A stretch of 17,522 bases of DNA from Bacteroidota bacterium (lineage in GTDB: Bacteria > Bacteroidota > Bacteroidia > Cytophagales > Cyclobacteriaceae): positions 1 through 17,522 of the forward strand of contig QGUY01000053.1 of NCBI GenBank assembly GCA_003242315.1, read 5' to 3'. This document shows, piece by piece, positions 7,205 through 14,302 of the stretch. The position numbers were made by a program, and so were the translations under genes. Numbering within the stretch: the stretch's first letter is position 1; each line of letters begins with the position of its first letter. A model generated the notes under the pieces. The model worked only from the letters and a program-made list of their open reading frames with translations, was not told where the DNA came from and did no database searches.

Positions 7205-8119
7205 GTGGAAGCTTTAGTCGGCACCAACATATCCAAACACTATACCCAGCATACAGCCTTACGGAACATCAACTTCACGATTCCGGATAGGAGTATCGTT
7301 GGACTGCTTGGTCCGAATGGCGCGGGCAAAACCACATTGATTCGCATCATCAACCAGATCATCACCCCTGACACGGGACAGATTTCAATTTACGGAGAAC
7401 AACTCGCGCCCAAGCACATCAGCATGATCGGGTACCTTCCCGAAGAGCGAGGACTATACAAGAAGATGAGAGTTGGTGATCAACTCACGTACCTGGCCCG
7501 ACTTCGGGGAATGACAAAAAAGGAAGCGCTTGAGAAAAGTAAGGCGTGGGTAAAAAAATTTGAGATTGCTGAGTGGTGGAACAAAAAGGTAGAGGATCTC
7601 AGTAAGGGTATGGCGCAGAAGATTCAGTTCATCAGCACCATCATGCATAGTCCGCGTCTGATCATTCTCGACGAACCTTTTTCAGGATTTGATCCGATCA
7701 ACGCCCAACTCATTACTGAAGAAATCCTCAGCCTCCGCGAACACGGCAGTACGATCATCTTCTCCACACACCGCATGGAGACCGTTGAAGCGTTGTGCGA
7801 CCATATCCTCTTGATCAATAATGCGGAGATTATCCTCGAAGGTTCGAAGAGCCGCATTCGCAGTCAGTTCCGTTCTGATACGTATGAAGTGCGACACGTG
7901 GGACGATTTGAGACTACGGGGACACCTTACACTTTACTGAACAGCGAACAGATCGAGGATCATCTGTTTCATTCAACATTGAAATCGCCTCGGGCAGAGA
8001 ATCCCAACAAGATTCTGCAGTTTCTCATCAGCGTCACAGAAGTGCACAGTTTCATCGAGAAGTTGCCTAGCATGAGTGATATTTTCATCAGCCTGGTGAA
8101 AGGAGGTGACCGTGAATAA
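7205..8119 (+). CDS. ABC exporter ATP-binding protein, NatA-like
   Basis: The ATPase of an ABC-2 type exporter, 304 residues. Walker A is GPNGAGKT (36-43), the signature is LSKGM (132-136), Walker B is LIILDEP (152-158) and the H-loop histidine is H188 in FSTHRME. The Q-loop region reads IGYLPEERGLY (75-85), the form typical of NatA-type sodium/drug exporters. A C-terminal extension of about 90 residues follows the nucleotide-binding domain. The start must be GTG at 7205: the frame has a stop at 7184-7186, and the ATG two bases earlier (7203) meets a stop after four codons. Its 3' end overlaps the permease start, showing the two are made together. Substrate is not predictable. Confidence 0.85.
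   Translation: MEALVGTNISKHYTQHTALRNINFTIPDRSIVGLLGPNGAGKTTLIRIINQIITPDTGQISIYGEQLAPKHISMIGYLPEERGLYKKMRVGDQLTYLARLRGMTKKEALEKSKAWVKKFEIAEWWNKKVEDLSKGMAQKIQFISTIMHSPRLIILDEPFSGFDPINAQLITEEILSLREHGSTIIFSTHRMETVEALCDHILLINNAEIILEGSKSRIRSQFRSDTYEVRHVGRFETTGTPYTLLNSEQIEDHLFHSTLKSPRAENPNKILQFLISVTEVHSFIEKLPSMSDIFISLVKGGDRE
8101..8114 (+). promoter_or_regulatory. Strong ribosome-binding site that fixes the permease start
   Basis: AGGAGGTGAC (8101-8110) is an extended match to the anti-Shine-Dalgarno sequence, five bases before GTG at 8112. The in-frame GTG at 8106 lies inside this motif and so is unlikely to be the start. The site sits within the last codons of the upstream ATPase gene, which fits translational coupling. 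Long Shine-Dalgarno matches are uncommon in Bacteroidota. Confidence 0.6.
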
Positions 8120-9404
8120 GATTCTGCTTGTCGCGCGCCAGGAGTTTCGCAACCGCGTTCACAAGCGGTCGTTCCTGATTGCCACGATCCTGATTCCGCT
8201 CATCTTTCCCGCCATCTTTGGTATCCTGATTTATACCGCAATTCAACAGGAGAAAAGTGCGACGCGAAAGGTCGTTCACTACATCGATGAAAGTGGCCTA
8301 TTCAAGCCAGGTGGTAATCAATTCGACTTTCGCCCATTCAACGGTCCGCTCGAAGATGCGAAACGCGCGATTGCGCATGACGACAGTTTTGGTTTGCTCT
8401 ACATTCCGAAGATAGATCTGTATCGTCCGCAGGGCATCATTCTGTATAGTACGGTCAATCCGGGTATGGCCGATATCGGAGCTCTGAACAATCTGATGGA
8501 AAATGTTATCAGAGAAGCAAAGATGCGCGACCTCCAGGTTGATCAGAGTGTGTTAGACCGCCTTGCGACGAATGTCAATGTGCTCTCCGTCAAAGTTGGA
8601 GAGTCCGGCCAGGAGCAATCGACAAATTCGGCAGTGATGTCAGGCATCGGCATGTTGTTCGGTCTTCTGATGTATCTCTTCATCTTCATCTACGGCGCGC
8701 AGATCATGCAGGGCATTATCGAAGAGAAGACCAACAAAGTTGTTGAAGTGATCATTTCTGCGATCCGACCCTTCCAGTTGATGATGGGTAAGATACTCGG
8801 CCTCGCATCGGTTGGCCTGCTTCAGTTCCTGATCTGGATTGTGTTGATCACCGTGCTTTCTTCCGCGCTCTTTTTCTTTTTTGGTATCGACATGTCGCAG
8901 GAGCAGGTGGGAAATCTTCCTTCGGCACCGCCATCGCAGGAAGCAGTTGCAGAGCTATTGAAAGTGTGGGATCAGATCCCGATTACATTTCTCCTGTTGA
9001 CCTTTGTTTTCTACTTCCTGGGCGGATATCTCATCTATGGAGCTTTGTTTGCTGCGGTGGGTTCGGCAGTTGACATTCCCTCGGAAGCGCAGCAGTTCAT
9101 GTTTCCCATCACGATTCCGATGCTTATTTCGTACATGAGCCTGTTCCTGTTCATCCTTCAGGATCCACATGGGCAGATAAGCGTCTGGCTGTCGATCATT
9201 CCCTTTACGTCGCCCATTGCAATGATGGGAAGGGTTGCGTACGGCGTTCCGGTGTGGCAGCTCGCCCTTTCGATGATCCTACTCGTCGGTGGGTTCGTTT
9301 TCACCACGTGGCTTGCGGCGCGTATCTATCGCGTTGGCATTCTCATGCACGGTTCAAAGGTCAATTACCGGGTTCTCGCGAGGTGGTTTATGATGCGGAA
9401 TTGA
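8112..9404 (+). CDS. ABC-2 type exporter permease, NatB-like
   Basis: The membrane subunit paired with the preceding ATPase. From GTG at 8112 it reads MNKILLVARQEFRNRV, the usual opening of this family, and has 430 residues. One N-terminal membrane helix (about 21-45) is followed by a large extracytoplasmic domain (about 46-175). Five or so hydrophobic segments follow, including a pair around GIGMLFGLLMYLFIFIYGAQ and the helices after residue 220. The conserved cytoplasmic segment IIEEKTNKVVEVIISAIRP, which contacts the ATPase in ABC-2 exporters, is present. It overlaps the ATPase gene by 8 bases and is followed 49 bases later by a histidine kinase gene. The transported substrate is unknown. 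Confidence 0.85.
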   Translation: MNKILLVARQEFRNRVHKRSFLIATILIPLIFPAIFGILIYTAIQQEKSATRKVVHYIDESGLFKPGGNQFDFRPFNGPLEDAKRAIAHDDSFGLLYIPKIDLYRPQGIILYSTVNPGMADIGALNNLMENVIREAKMRDLQVDQSVLDRLATNVNVLSVKVGESGQEQSTNSAVMSGIGMLFGLLMYLFIFIYGAQIMQGIIEEKTNKVVEVIISAIRPFQLMMGKILGLASVGLLQFLIWIVLITVLSSALFFFFGIDMSQEQVGNLPSAPPSQEAVAELLKVWDQIPITFLLLTFVFYFLGGYLIYGALFAAVGSAVDIPSEAQQFMFPITIPMLISYMSLFLFILQDPHGQISVWLSIIPFTSPIAMMGRVAYGVPVWQLALSMILLVGGFVFTTWLAARIYRVGILMHGSKVNYRVLARWFMMRN

Positions 9405-9453
9405 GCGGACAGTAAGAACCGCAAACTGATATTTTTTGGTTATTTTCCGGTCT

Positions 9454-10659
9454 ATGGCAAAGTCATCGTCGGGAGGTATCGGCTATTATCAACACAACCC
9501 TGCTCTGAAGTGGGTGGTACTGATCATCTCTGTGTTCATCAGTATCGGCTCAATCTATTACACGAATGTGTTGGTGGAGCAGCTGAAAGCCAGGGAGCGT
9601 CAGCAAGTGCAGCTGTTCGCGAGAGCCATAGAGTATACGCTCAACGACGATCTGAGCAGCAACATGCTCTTCGTTACGGGTGAAATCATCAACAAGAACA
9701 ACTCGGTACCTACCATCCTGGTCACGCGCGACGGCCAGTATGAGTCGCGCAACATACACATTGATCCGGGGTGGTCCGAGGAACGCAAGAAGCGCGTGCT
9801 CGAGCAGCAGCTCTCGGAAATGAAGGCCATTTATGAACCCATCGAAATAACATACCAACACGATGGCATTACAGAAAACTACGGGCACGTATACTATCGC
9901 AACTCAGCGCTACTCACACAGCTGATTGTCTATCCCTACATTCAGTTGTCGGTAATTGCCATATTCGGGTTCATCAGTTACCTCGCTTTCAACTACTCGA
10001 AAGCGGCCGAGGAAAATCGGGTTTGGGTTGGCCTTGCCAAAGAGACCGCGCATCAGTTGGGCACGCCACTGTCATCCCTCATGGCGTGGCTTGAAGTATT
10101 GCGGGAAAACGAACAGCTTCGCGAGCAGGGCATTGTCGATGAATTGGAGAAAGACATCCGAAAGCTCACGATTGTGACCGAGCGATTCTCCAGCATCGGC
10201 TCGACCCCCGCGCTGAAACAGGAAAATGTGGTCACGCTGATTTACAATGTTGTCAACTACCTCCGGCCCCGGGTTTCGTCAAAGGTGAACATCGAGGTGT
10301 ATGCGCTTTCTGACGACATTGAGGCCTGGGTTAACGTGCCCCTGTTTGAGTGGGTGATTGAAAACCTTTGCAAGAACGCGGTGGATGCAATGGGTAACAC
10401 GGGGACGATCACGATCAAAATTCTCAGAGGTAGCGAAGGCAAGGTGTTTATCGATGTGTCAGACACAGGTCGGGGTATTCCCCGATCGAAAATCCCGATG
10501 GTGTTCAAGCCTGGCTTCACCACCCGGAAGCGCGGATGGGGACTTGGGCTGGCCCTGGCCAAGCGAATCATTGAGGATTACCATTTCGGCAAAATTTTCG
10601 TGAAATCGTCCGAAGAAAACGTGGGCACGACCTTCCGGATCGCCCTGAATTCCACCTGA
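9454..10659 (+). CDS. Membrane sensor histidine kinase without a nearby response regulator
   Basis: 401 residues from ATG at 9454; an in-frame TTG at 9436 is a less likely start. Membrane helices at about 20-41 and 154-181 enclose a short extracytoplasmic sensor of about 110 residues with no recognised domain. There is no visible HAMP domain. The phosphoacceptor block is ETAHQLGTPLSSLMAW with H200, a variant of the usual HE.RTPL box common in this phylum. The ATP-binding region has the N-box ENLCKNAVDAM (N308), DTGRGIP (337-343) and GWGLGLALAKRI (361-372). The gene follows the ABC permease gene by 49 bases and may be co-transcribed with the exporter, which hints at sensing linked to transport. 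No response regulator is encoded in the window. Confidence 0.85.
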   Translation: MAKSSSGGIGYYQHNPALKWVVLIISVFISIGSIYYTNVLVEQLKARERQQVQLFARAIEYTLNDDLSSNMLFVTGEIINKNNSVPTILVTRDGQYESRNIHIDPGWSEERKKRVLEQQLSEMKAIYEPIEITYQHDGITENYGHVYYRNSALLTQLIVYPYIQLSVIAIFGFISYLAFNYSKAAEENRVWVGLAKETAHQLGTPLSSLMAWLEVLRENEQLREQGIVDELEKDIRKLTIVTERFSSIGSTPALKQENVVTLIYNVVNYLRPRVSSKVNIEVYALSDDIEAWVNVPLFEWVIENLCKNAVDAMGNTGTITIKILRGSEGKVFIDVSDTGRGIPRSKIPMVFKPGFTTRKRGWGLGLALAKRIIEDYHFGKIFVKSSEENVGTTFRIALNST

Positions 10660-10701
10660 ATCCTTGCCCCTGCCGGAGCCAGAAAATCATCCAAAGGCGG
10701 G

Positions 10702-10732
10702 ATTGCCAATACAGGATATTACATTACCTTTG
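10702..10732 (+). promoter_or_regulatory. Bacteroidota-type promoter for atpDC
   Basis: ATTG (10702-10705) and TACCTTTG (10725-10732, a perfect TAnnTTTG) are separated by 19 bases, the spacing of the primary sigma factor promoter of this phylum. The atpD start codon lies 43 bases downstream. It is the clearest promoter in the window, though still only a pattern match. Confidence 0.65.
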
Positions 10733-10775
10733 CGGTCGAATTTTCAGGCCTTAACACGAAAAAAACAGAAAATCG

Positions 10776-12284
10776 ATGGCAAACACCGGCAGAATCACCC
10801 AGGTAATCGGCCCCGTAGTGGATGTGGCGTTTGACGAGCCGGGAGCAAAGCTTCCCAATATCCTTGATGCACTTGAAGTAATTAAAGAAGACGGTACCCG
10901 CGTGGTGCTGGAATGTCAGCAACACCTCGGCGAGGAACGCGTCCGCACCATCGCTATGGAAGGTACCGAAGGGCTCATGCGGGGTATGAAAGTCGTCGAC
11001 ACCGGCTCTCCCATCAAGATGCCCATTGGTGAAGACATCAAAGGCCGCCTTTTCAACGTCGTGGGTGAAGCCATCGACGGAATTCCTCAACCCAAGGGAA
11101 CCTCTGCGCTTCCGATCCACCGTCCGGCACCTGCTTTCGAAGACCTGTCGACGTCAACGGAAGTGCTGTACACCGGTATCAAGGTTATCGACCTCATCGA
11201 GCCTTATGCAAAGGGTGGAAAGATCGGGCTCTTCGGAGGTGCCGGTGTAGGAAAGACCGTATTGATTCAGGAGCTTATCAACAATATTGCAAAAGCCTAT
11301 TCCGGCCTTTCAGTGTTCGCCGGAGTGGGTGAACGTACCCGTGAAGGTAACGACCTGCTGCGCGAAATGATCGAAGCGGGTATCGTTAACTACGGCGAAG
11401 AATTCATGAAGTCGCTGCATGCTGGTGGCTGGGATCTCTCCAAGGTTAGCCCTGAAAAACTTGCCGACTCCAAAGCAACCTTCGTGTTTGGGCAGATGAA
11501 CGAGCCTCCCGGAGCACGCGCCCGTGTGGCCCTTTCAGGGCTGACGATCGCCGAATATTTCCGCGATGGCGACGGTCAGGGTAAAGGACGTGACATCCTC
11601 TTCTTTATCGACAACATCTTCCGTTTCACCCAGGCAGGTTCCGAAGTATCCGCTCTTCTTGGACGGATGCCTTCCGCTGTGGGTTATCAGCCTACGCTAG
11701 CTACGGAGATGGGTGCAATGCAGGAGCGCATTACGTCGACGAAGAACGGATCCATCACTTCGGTACAGGCGGTATACGTACCTGCTGACGACCTCACGGA
11801 CCCTGCGCCGGCAACAACATTTGCCCACCTTGACGCGACAACGGTGTTGAGCCGTAAGATTTCGGAGTTGGGTATCTATCCTGCTGTGGATCCGCTGGAT
11901 TCCACCTCCCGTATCCTTCGTCCGGAAATTGTCGGCGAAGAACACTACAACTGCGCACAGCGCGTGAAGAACATTCTCCAGCGCTACAAGGAACTCCAGG
12001 ATATCATCGCGATCCTTGGTATGGACGAATTGTCAGAAGAAGACAAGCTCGTGGTAAGCCGCGCGCGTCGTGTACAACGCTTCCTGTCACAACCTTTCCA
12101 CGTAGCCGAAGCATTTACGGGTCTGAAGGGTGTGCTTGTCGACATCAAGGATACCATCAAGGGCTTCAATATGATTATGGATGGTGAGCTCGATCACCTC
12201 CCTGAAATGGCATTCAACCTGGTGGGCGACATTAACTCGGCCATCGAAAAAGGAGAACGCATGATCGCGGAAGCCCGCGGCTAA
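10776..12284 (+). CDS. atpD: F1F0 ATP synthase subunit beta
   Basis: The catalytic subunit of the F1 head, 502 residues. Walker A is GGAGVGKT (154-161), the Walker B strand is ILFFIDN (274-280), and the DELSEED lever motif at 417-423 contacts the gamma/epsilon stalk. A roughly 20-residue insertion near 211-237 (KSLHAGGWDLSKVSPEK) relative to the E. coli protein is typical of Bacteroidota. The start is ATG at 10776. It is followed 29 bases later by atpC, and the other ATP synthase genes are not in the window, so the operon is split as in many members of the phylum. A good promoter precedes it and a strong terminator closes the pair. Confidence 0.97.
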   Translation: MANTGRITQVIGPVVDVAFDEPGAKLPNILDALEVIKEDGTRVVLECQQHLGEERVRTIAMEGTEGLMRGMKVVDTGSPIKMPIGEDIKGRLFNVVGEAIDGIPQPKGTSALPIHRPAPAFEDLSTSTEVLYTGIKVIDLIEPYAKGGKIGLFGGAGVGKTVLIQELINNIAKAYSGLSVFAGVGERTREGNDLLREMIEAGIVNYGEEFMKSLHAGGWDLSKVSPEKLADSKATFVFGQMNEPPGARARVALSGLTIAEYFRDGDGQGKGRDILFFIDNIFRFTQAGSEVSALLGRMPSAVGYQPTLATEMGAMQERITSTKNGSITSVQAVYVPADDLTDPAPATTFAHLDATTVLSRKISELGIYPAVDPLDSTSRILRPEIVGEEHYNCAQRVKNILQRYKELQDIIAILGMDELSEEDKLVVSRARRVQRFLSQPFHVAEAFTGLKGVLVDIKDTIKGFNMIMDGELDHLPEMAFNLVGDINSAIEKGERMIAEARG

Positions 12285-12313
12285 TCCGGACTGAAGCGGC
12301 AACCCAGAAACGT

Positions 12314-12559
12314 ATGTTACTTGAAATTCTCACACCTGAAAAAAAGATCTTCGAAGGCGAGGTTAGCATTGCCACCTTTCCCGGCGCCGACGGGTCGTTC
12401 CAGGTACTCGATCACCACGCACCCCTGATCTCATTGCTGACGGAGGGTGACGTCGTCTACAAGGGTGCTGAAGCGAATGGTACGGTGAGGATTACAGGTG
12501 GAGTCGTTGAAGTCCTCAAGAATAAGGTAGTACTCCTGGCTGATGGCGTCGTGGCATAG
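12314..12559 (+). CDS. atpC: F1F0 ATP synthase subunit epsilon, short form
   Basis: The central-stalk subunit, 81 residues. It covers only the N-terminal beta-sandwich domain: LLEILTPEKKIFEGEV opens the domain, FPGADGSFQVLDHHAPLIS is the conserved turn region, and a last strand ends VVLLADGVVA. The C-terminal helical pair that can inhibit ATP hydrolysis in the approximately 135-residue E. coli type is absent, with no sign of a frame break; the sequence runs straight to a terminator. Short epsilon subunits are usual in Bacteroidota. Function in rotor coupling is expected; regulation by the missing helices is not. Confidence 0.93.
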   Translation: MLLEILTPEKKIFEGEVSIATFPGADGSFQVLDHHAPLISLLTEGDVVYKGAEANGTVRITGGVVEVLKNKVVLLADGVVA

Positions 12560-12585
12560 TCAGAGACAACACAATAGACAATAAC

Positions 12586-12615
12586 AAAAAAACCCCGGAC
12601 GATCCGGGGTTTTTT
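12586..12615 (+). terminator. Bidirectional intrinsic terminator between converging operons
   Basis: ACCCCGGA (12592-12599) and TCCGGGGT (12603-12610) form a perfect 8-bp stem with the loop CGA. Seven As precede it (12586-12592) and six Ts follow (12610-12615), so it can work on either strand. It ends atpDC (+) and lies 22 bases past the stop of the leftward lipoprotein gene. Confidence 0.9.
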
Positions 12616-12637
12616 GTTGGGAGACCTGACGCTGCGG

Positions 12638-13195
12638 CTACTGGCGAGAGAGCCACAGCACGAAGAAGACGACGCCGATGATCAGGGCGATACCCCCGAT
12701 GATCCAGAACACATCTCCTCCAATAATAAGGGCAACGATCCCCACAGCACCGAAGATGGCAGCCATCTTGAGGTCGTGGTCCATGGCCTGGGCCGCAGCG
12801 GCAGCCTTCACTTCATCGCCCTCCTTCTTTGCTTTGATGTAAGCCTTTACGAGTTCCTTCGCCTCTTTACGGAATTCTTTGCGCTCCGCCTTAGACATTT
12901 CCTTGTACGACTTTACCGGTGCCTCGTCAGCGGTGGCAATCGGGGCGGACAGATTCTCTGCCACAGGAGCCGGTGCCTCCACGTCGGTGCTGGCCAGCAT
13001 GTCATTGACGTTAAGCCGGAGCGGGCTTTCAGAAATCGCTTGTGCCGTCATAGCATCCTGTTCCGGCGAGGTCGCCTTCACACGTTGAGACGCATGCCTG
13101 CCTGAGTTGTAGTCGACCTTGTCAAACAGGTAGGTATACTTCGGAGTAGAACAGGCCGCCAGGAAGACGGCAGCGAGAGGAATCAAGTATCTCAT
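12638..13195 (-). CDS. Lipoprotein with a C-terminal helical hairpin, function unknown
   Basis: 185 residues from ATG at 13195; an earlier in-frame GTG at 13216 overlaps the upstream gene and is unlikely. A short signal ends in the lipobox LAAC (12-15), so C15 should be lipidated. Residues about 20-95 are polar and probably disordered. Residues 97-130 form a highly charged Lys/Glu helix (SYKEMSKAERKEFRKEAKE), and two hydrophobic helices follow at about 144-159 and 162-182. A lipid anchor plus a membrane hairpin suggests an inner-membrane location. It is the last gene of the prfC-side operon, 17 bases after the small membrane protein gene. No family was recognised. Confidence 0.7.
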   Translation of the reverse strand: MRYLIPLAAVFLAACSTPKYTYLFDKVDYNSGRHASQRVKATSPEQDAMTAQAISESPLRLNVNDMLASTDVEAPAPVAENLSAPIATADEAPVKSYKEMSKAERKEFRKEAKELVKAYIKAKKEGDEVKAAAAAQAMDHDLKMAAIFGAVGIVALIIGGDVFWIIGGIALIIGVVFFVLWLSRQ

Positions 13196-13212
13196 AGTGG
13201 TTGTATAAATGG

Positions 13213-13527
13213 TCACTTGAATATAGAAATTAATCGTTTAACAAATCGCTTTTCAAACTCCCAAAAAAATCGGAACTGACCAAATAAGAATCCGTACGCC
13301 AGCAAAATAATATTGTATATCGGAAGAATCAGCGCATAATATACGATAGTAGCGGTGGCGCTGAAGGGAGGTTCGCCTGCCAACACACGTAACACCGGAC
13401 CTTTGAGGTACACCACAGTAAAACCCGTGCACGCAAAGACAATCAACACCACGACAACCTGCCCCGCGCTTTTGAGCTTCCAACGTGTCCTGAGTCGTTC
13501 AATCCAACCGGGTCTGGACATGCTCAT
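13213..13527 (-). CDS. Small two-helix membrane protein, DUF6787-like
   Basis: 104 residues with a basic N-terminus (RLRTRWKLKS, 11-20), membrane helices at about 22-43 and 60-84, and a basic/aromatic tail (FRFFWEFEKRFVKR). The opening 'RW..KS..Q....L..FA.TG.T..YL' resembles a small family found in Bacteroidota (I recall DUF6787). That match is from memory. Its ATG overlaps the stop of the pseudouridine synthase gene by four bases (ATGA), which supports this start over the second Met at 13521 and indicates coupled translation. Role unknown. Confidence 0.7.
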   Translation of the reverse strand: MSMSRPGWIERLRTRWKLKSAGQVVVVLIVFACTGFTVVYLKGPVLRVLAGEPPFSATATIVYYALILPIYNIILLAYGFLFGQFRFFWEFEKRFVKRLISIFK

Positions 13528-14225
13528 TCAATTTGTGAATTTTCTTCTACATGCACCCAGAGCCCTTGATCAGGCAGCGGCGCCATGAACGACACGGGCT
13601 CTTTACGTACGGGGTGTGTGAACGACAACTTCCACGCGTGAAGATAGATACCACGATACTCCGGAGCAGGCGGTCCACCATACTTTACATCGCCAATGAT
13701 CGGTGCACCAACCGATGCAAGCTGCGCGCGAATCTGATGAGGACGACCCGTCAATGGATTCACTTGTATCAACCACCCGTGATCCAGTCGCCGTAGAACA
13801 CGATAGGTAAGTTCCGCCTGCAGCGCGCCCGCGACAGCACTGTTGTGAACTGAAACCTTGTTCCGGGCTTCATCCTTCTTCAGCCAGTGCACAAGCCGTG
13901 CCTCATCAGCATCGGGGCGTCGCGCAGTAAGGGCAAGGTATGTCTTGGTAGTTTCACGCAGGCCAAACAGACGGTTCATGCGCGACAATGCCTTGGAGGT
14001 ACGAGCCAGAACCACCACACCGCTGACCGGTCTGTCCAGACGGTGCACAACCCCGACAAATACCGCCCCCGGCTTGTTGTATTTTTCTTTGATATAACGC
14101 GCCGCGACGTCAGCAAGCGGCGGGTCTCCGGTTTGATCACCTTGTGCAAGCAAGCCCGCTGGTTTGTTTACGACAAGCAGATGGTTATCCTCATAGATTA
14201 CGTTTAGTATAACCGGGACGTGCAT
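13524..14225 (-). CDS. RluA-family RNA pseudouridine synthase
   Basis: Isomerises uridine to pseudouridine in rRNA or tRNA. It has 233 residues and consists of the catalytic domain only, without an N-terminal S4 domain. The catalytic block is HRLDRPVSG (61-69) with D64 as the nucleophile. Other RluA-type segments are VNKPAGLLAQGD (19-30), the C-terminal GRPHQIRAQLA and a late beta strand. Lack of S4 groups it with RluA/TruC-like or 'RluA family' proteins whose targets vary, so no symbol is given. It lies downstream of prfC after 77 bases that contain an odd periodic repeat, and overlaps the next gene by four bases. Confidence 0.88.
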   Translation of the reverse strand: MHVPVILNVIYEDNHLLVVNKPAGLLAQGDQTGDPPLADVAARYIKEKYNKPGAVFVGVVHRLDRPVSGVVVLARTSKALSRMNRLFGLRETTKTYLALTARRPDADEARLVHWLKKDEARNKVSVHNSAVAGALQAELTYRVLRRLDHGWLIQVNPLTGRPHQIRAQLASVGAPIIGDVKYGGPPAPEYRGIYLHAWKLSFTHPVRKEPVSFMAPLPDQGLWVHVEENSQIE

Positions 14226-14234
14226 GTGTTTTTC

Positions 14235-14302
14235 CAGTTGCAGATGCAGAGTCAGATGCAGTATGCTGTCCGGGAACGACCCTGCGCCTGCAGCTGTATC
14301 TG
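14235..14302. repeat. Hexamer-phased CAG array and CTG array in the prfC-rluA gap
   Basis: CAG recurs exactly every six bases five times (14235, 14241, 14247, 14253, 14259), and CTG recurs every six bases four times (14282, 14288, 14294, 14300). Because CTG is the complement of CAG, the arrays form an imperfect inverted repeat with 3-bp paired steps and 3-base mismatched steps. Two units CAGATGCAG (14241-14249, 14253-14261) are identical. It ends directly at the prfC stop codon. Confidence 0.6.

Noticed and set aside
8106..8111. GTG at 8106 as the permease start
   Set aside because: It lies inside the Shine-Dalgarno sequence; GTG at 8112 gives the usual family N-terminus.
9436..9453. TTG start for the histidine kinase
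   Set aside because: The ATG at 9454 opens a normal N-terminus before the first membrane helix; the extra six residues add nothing.
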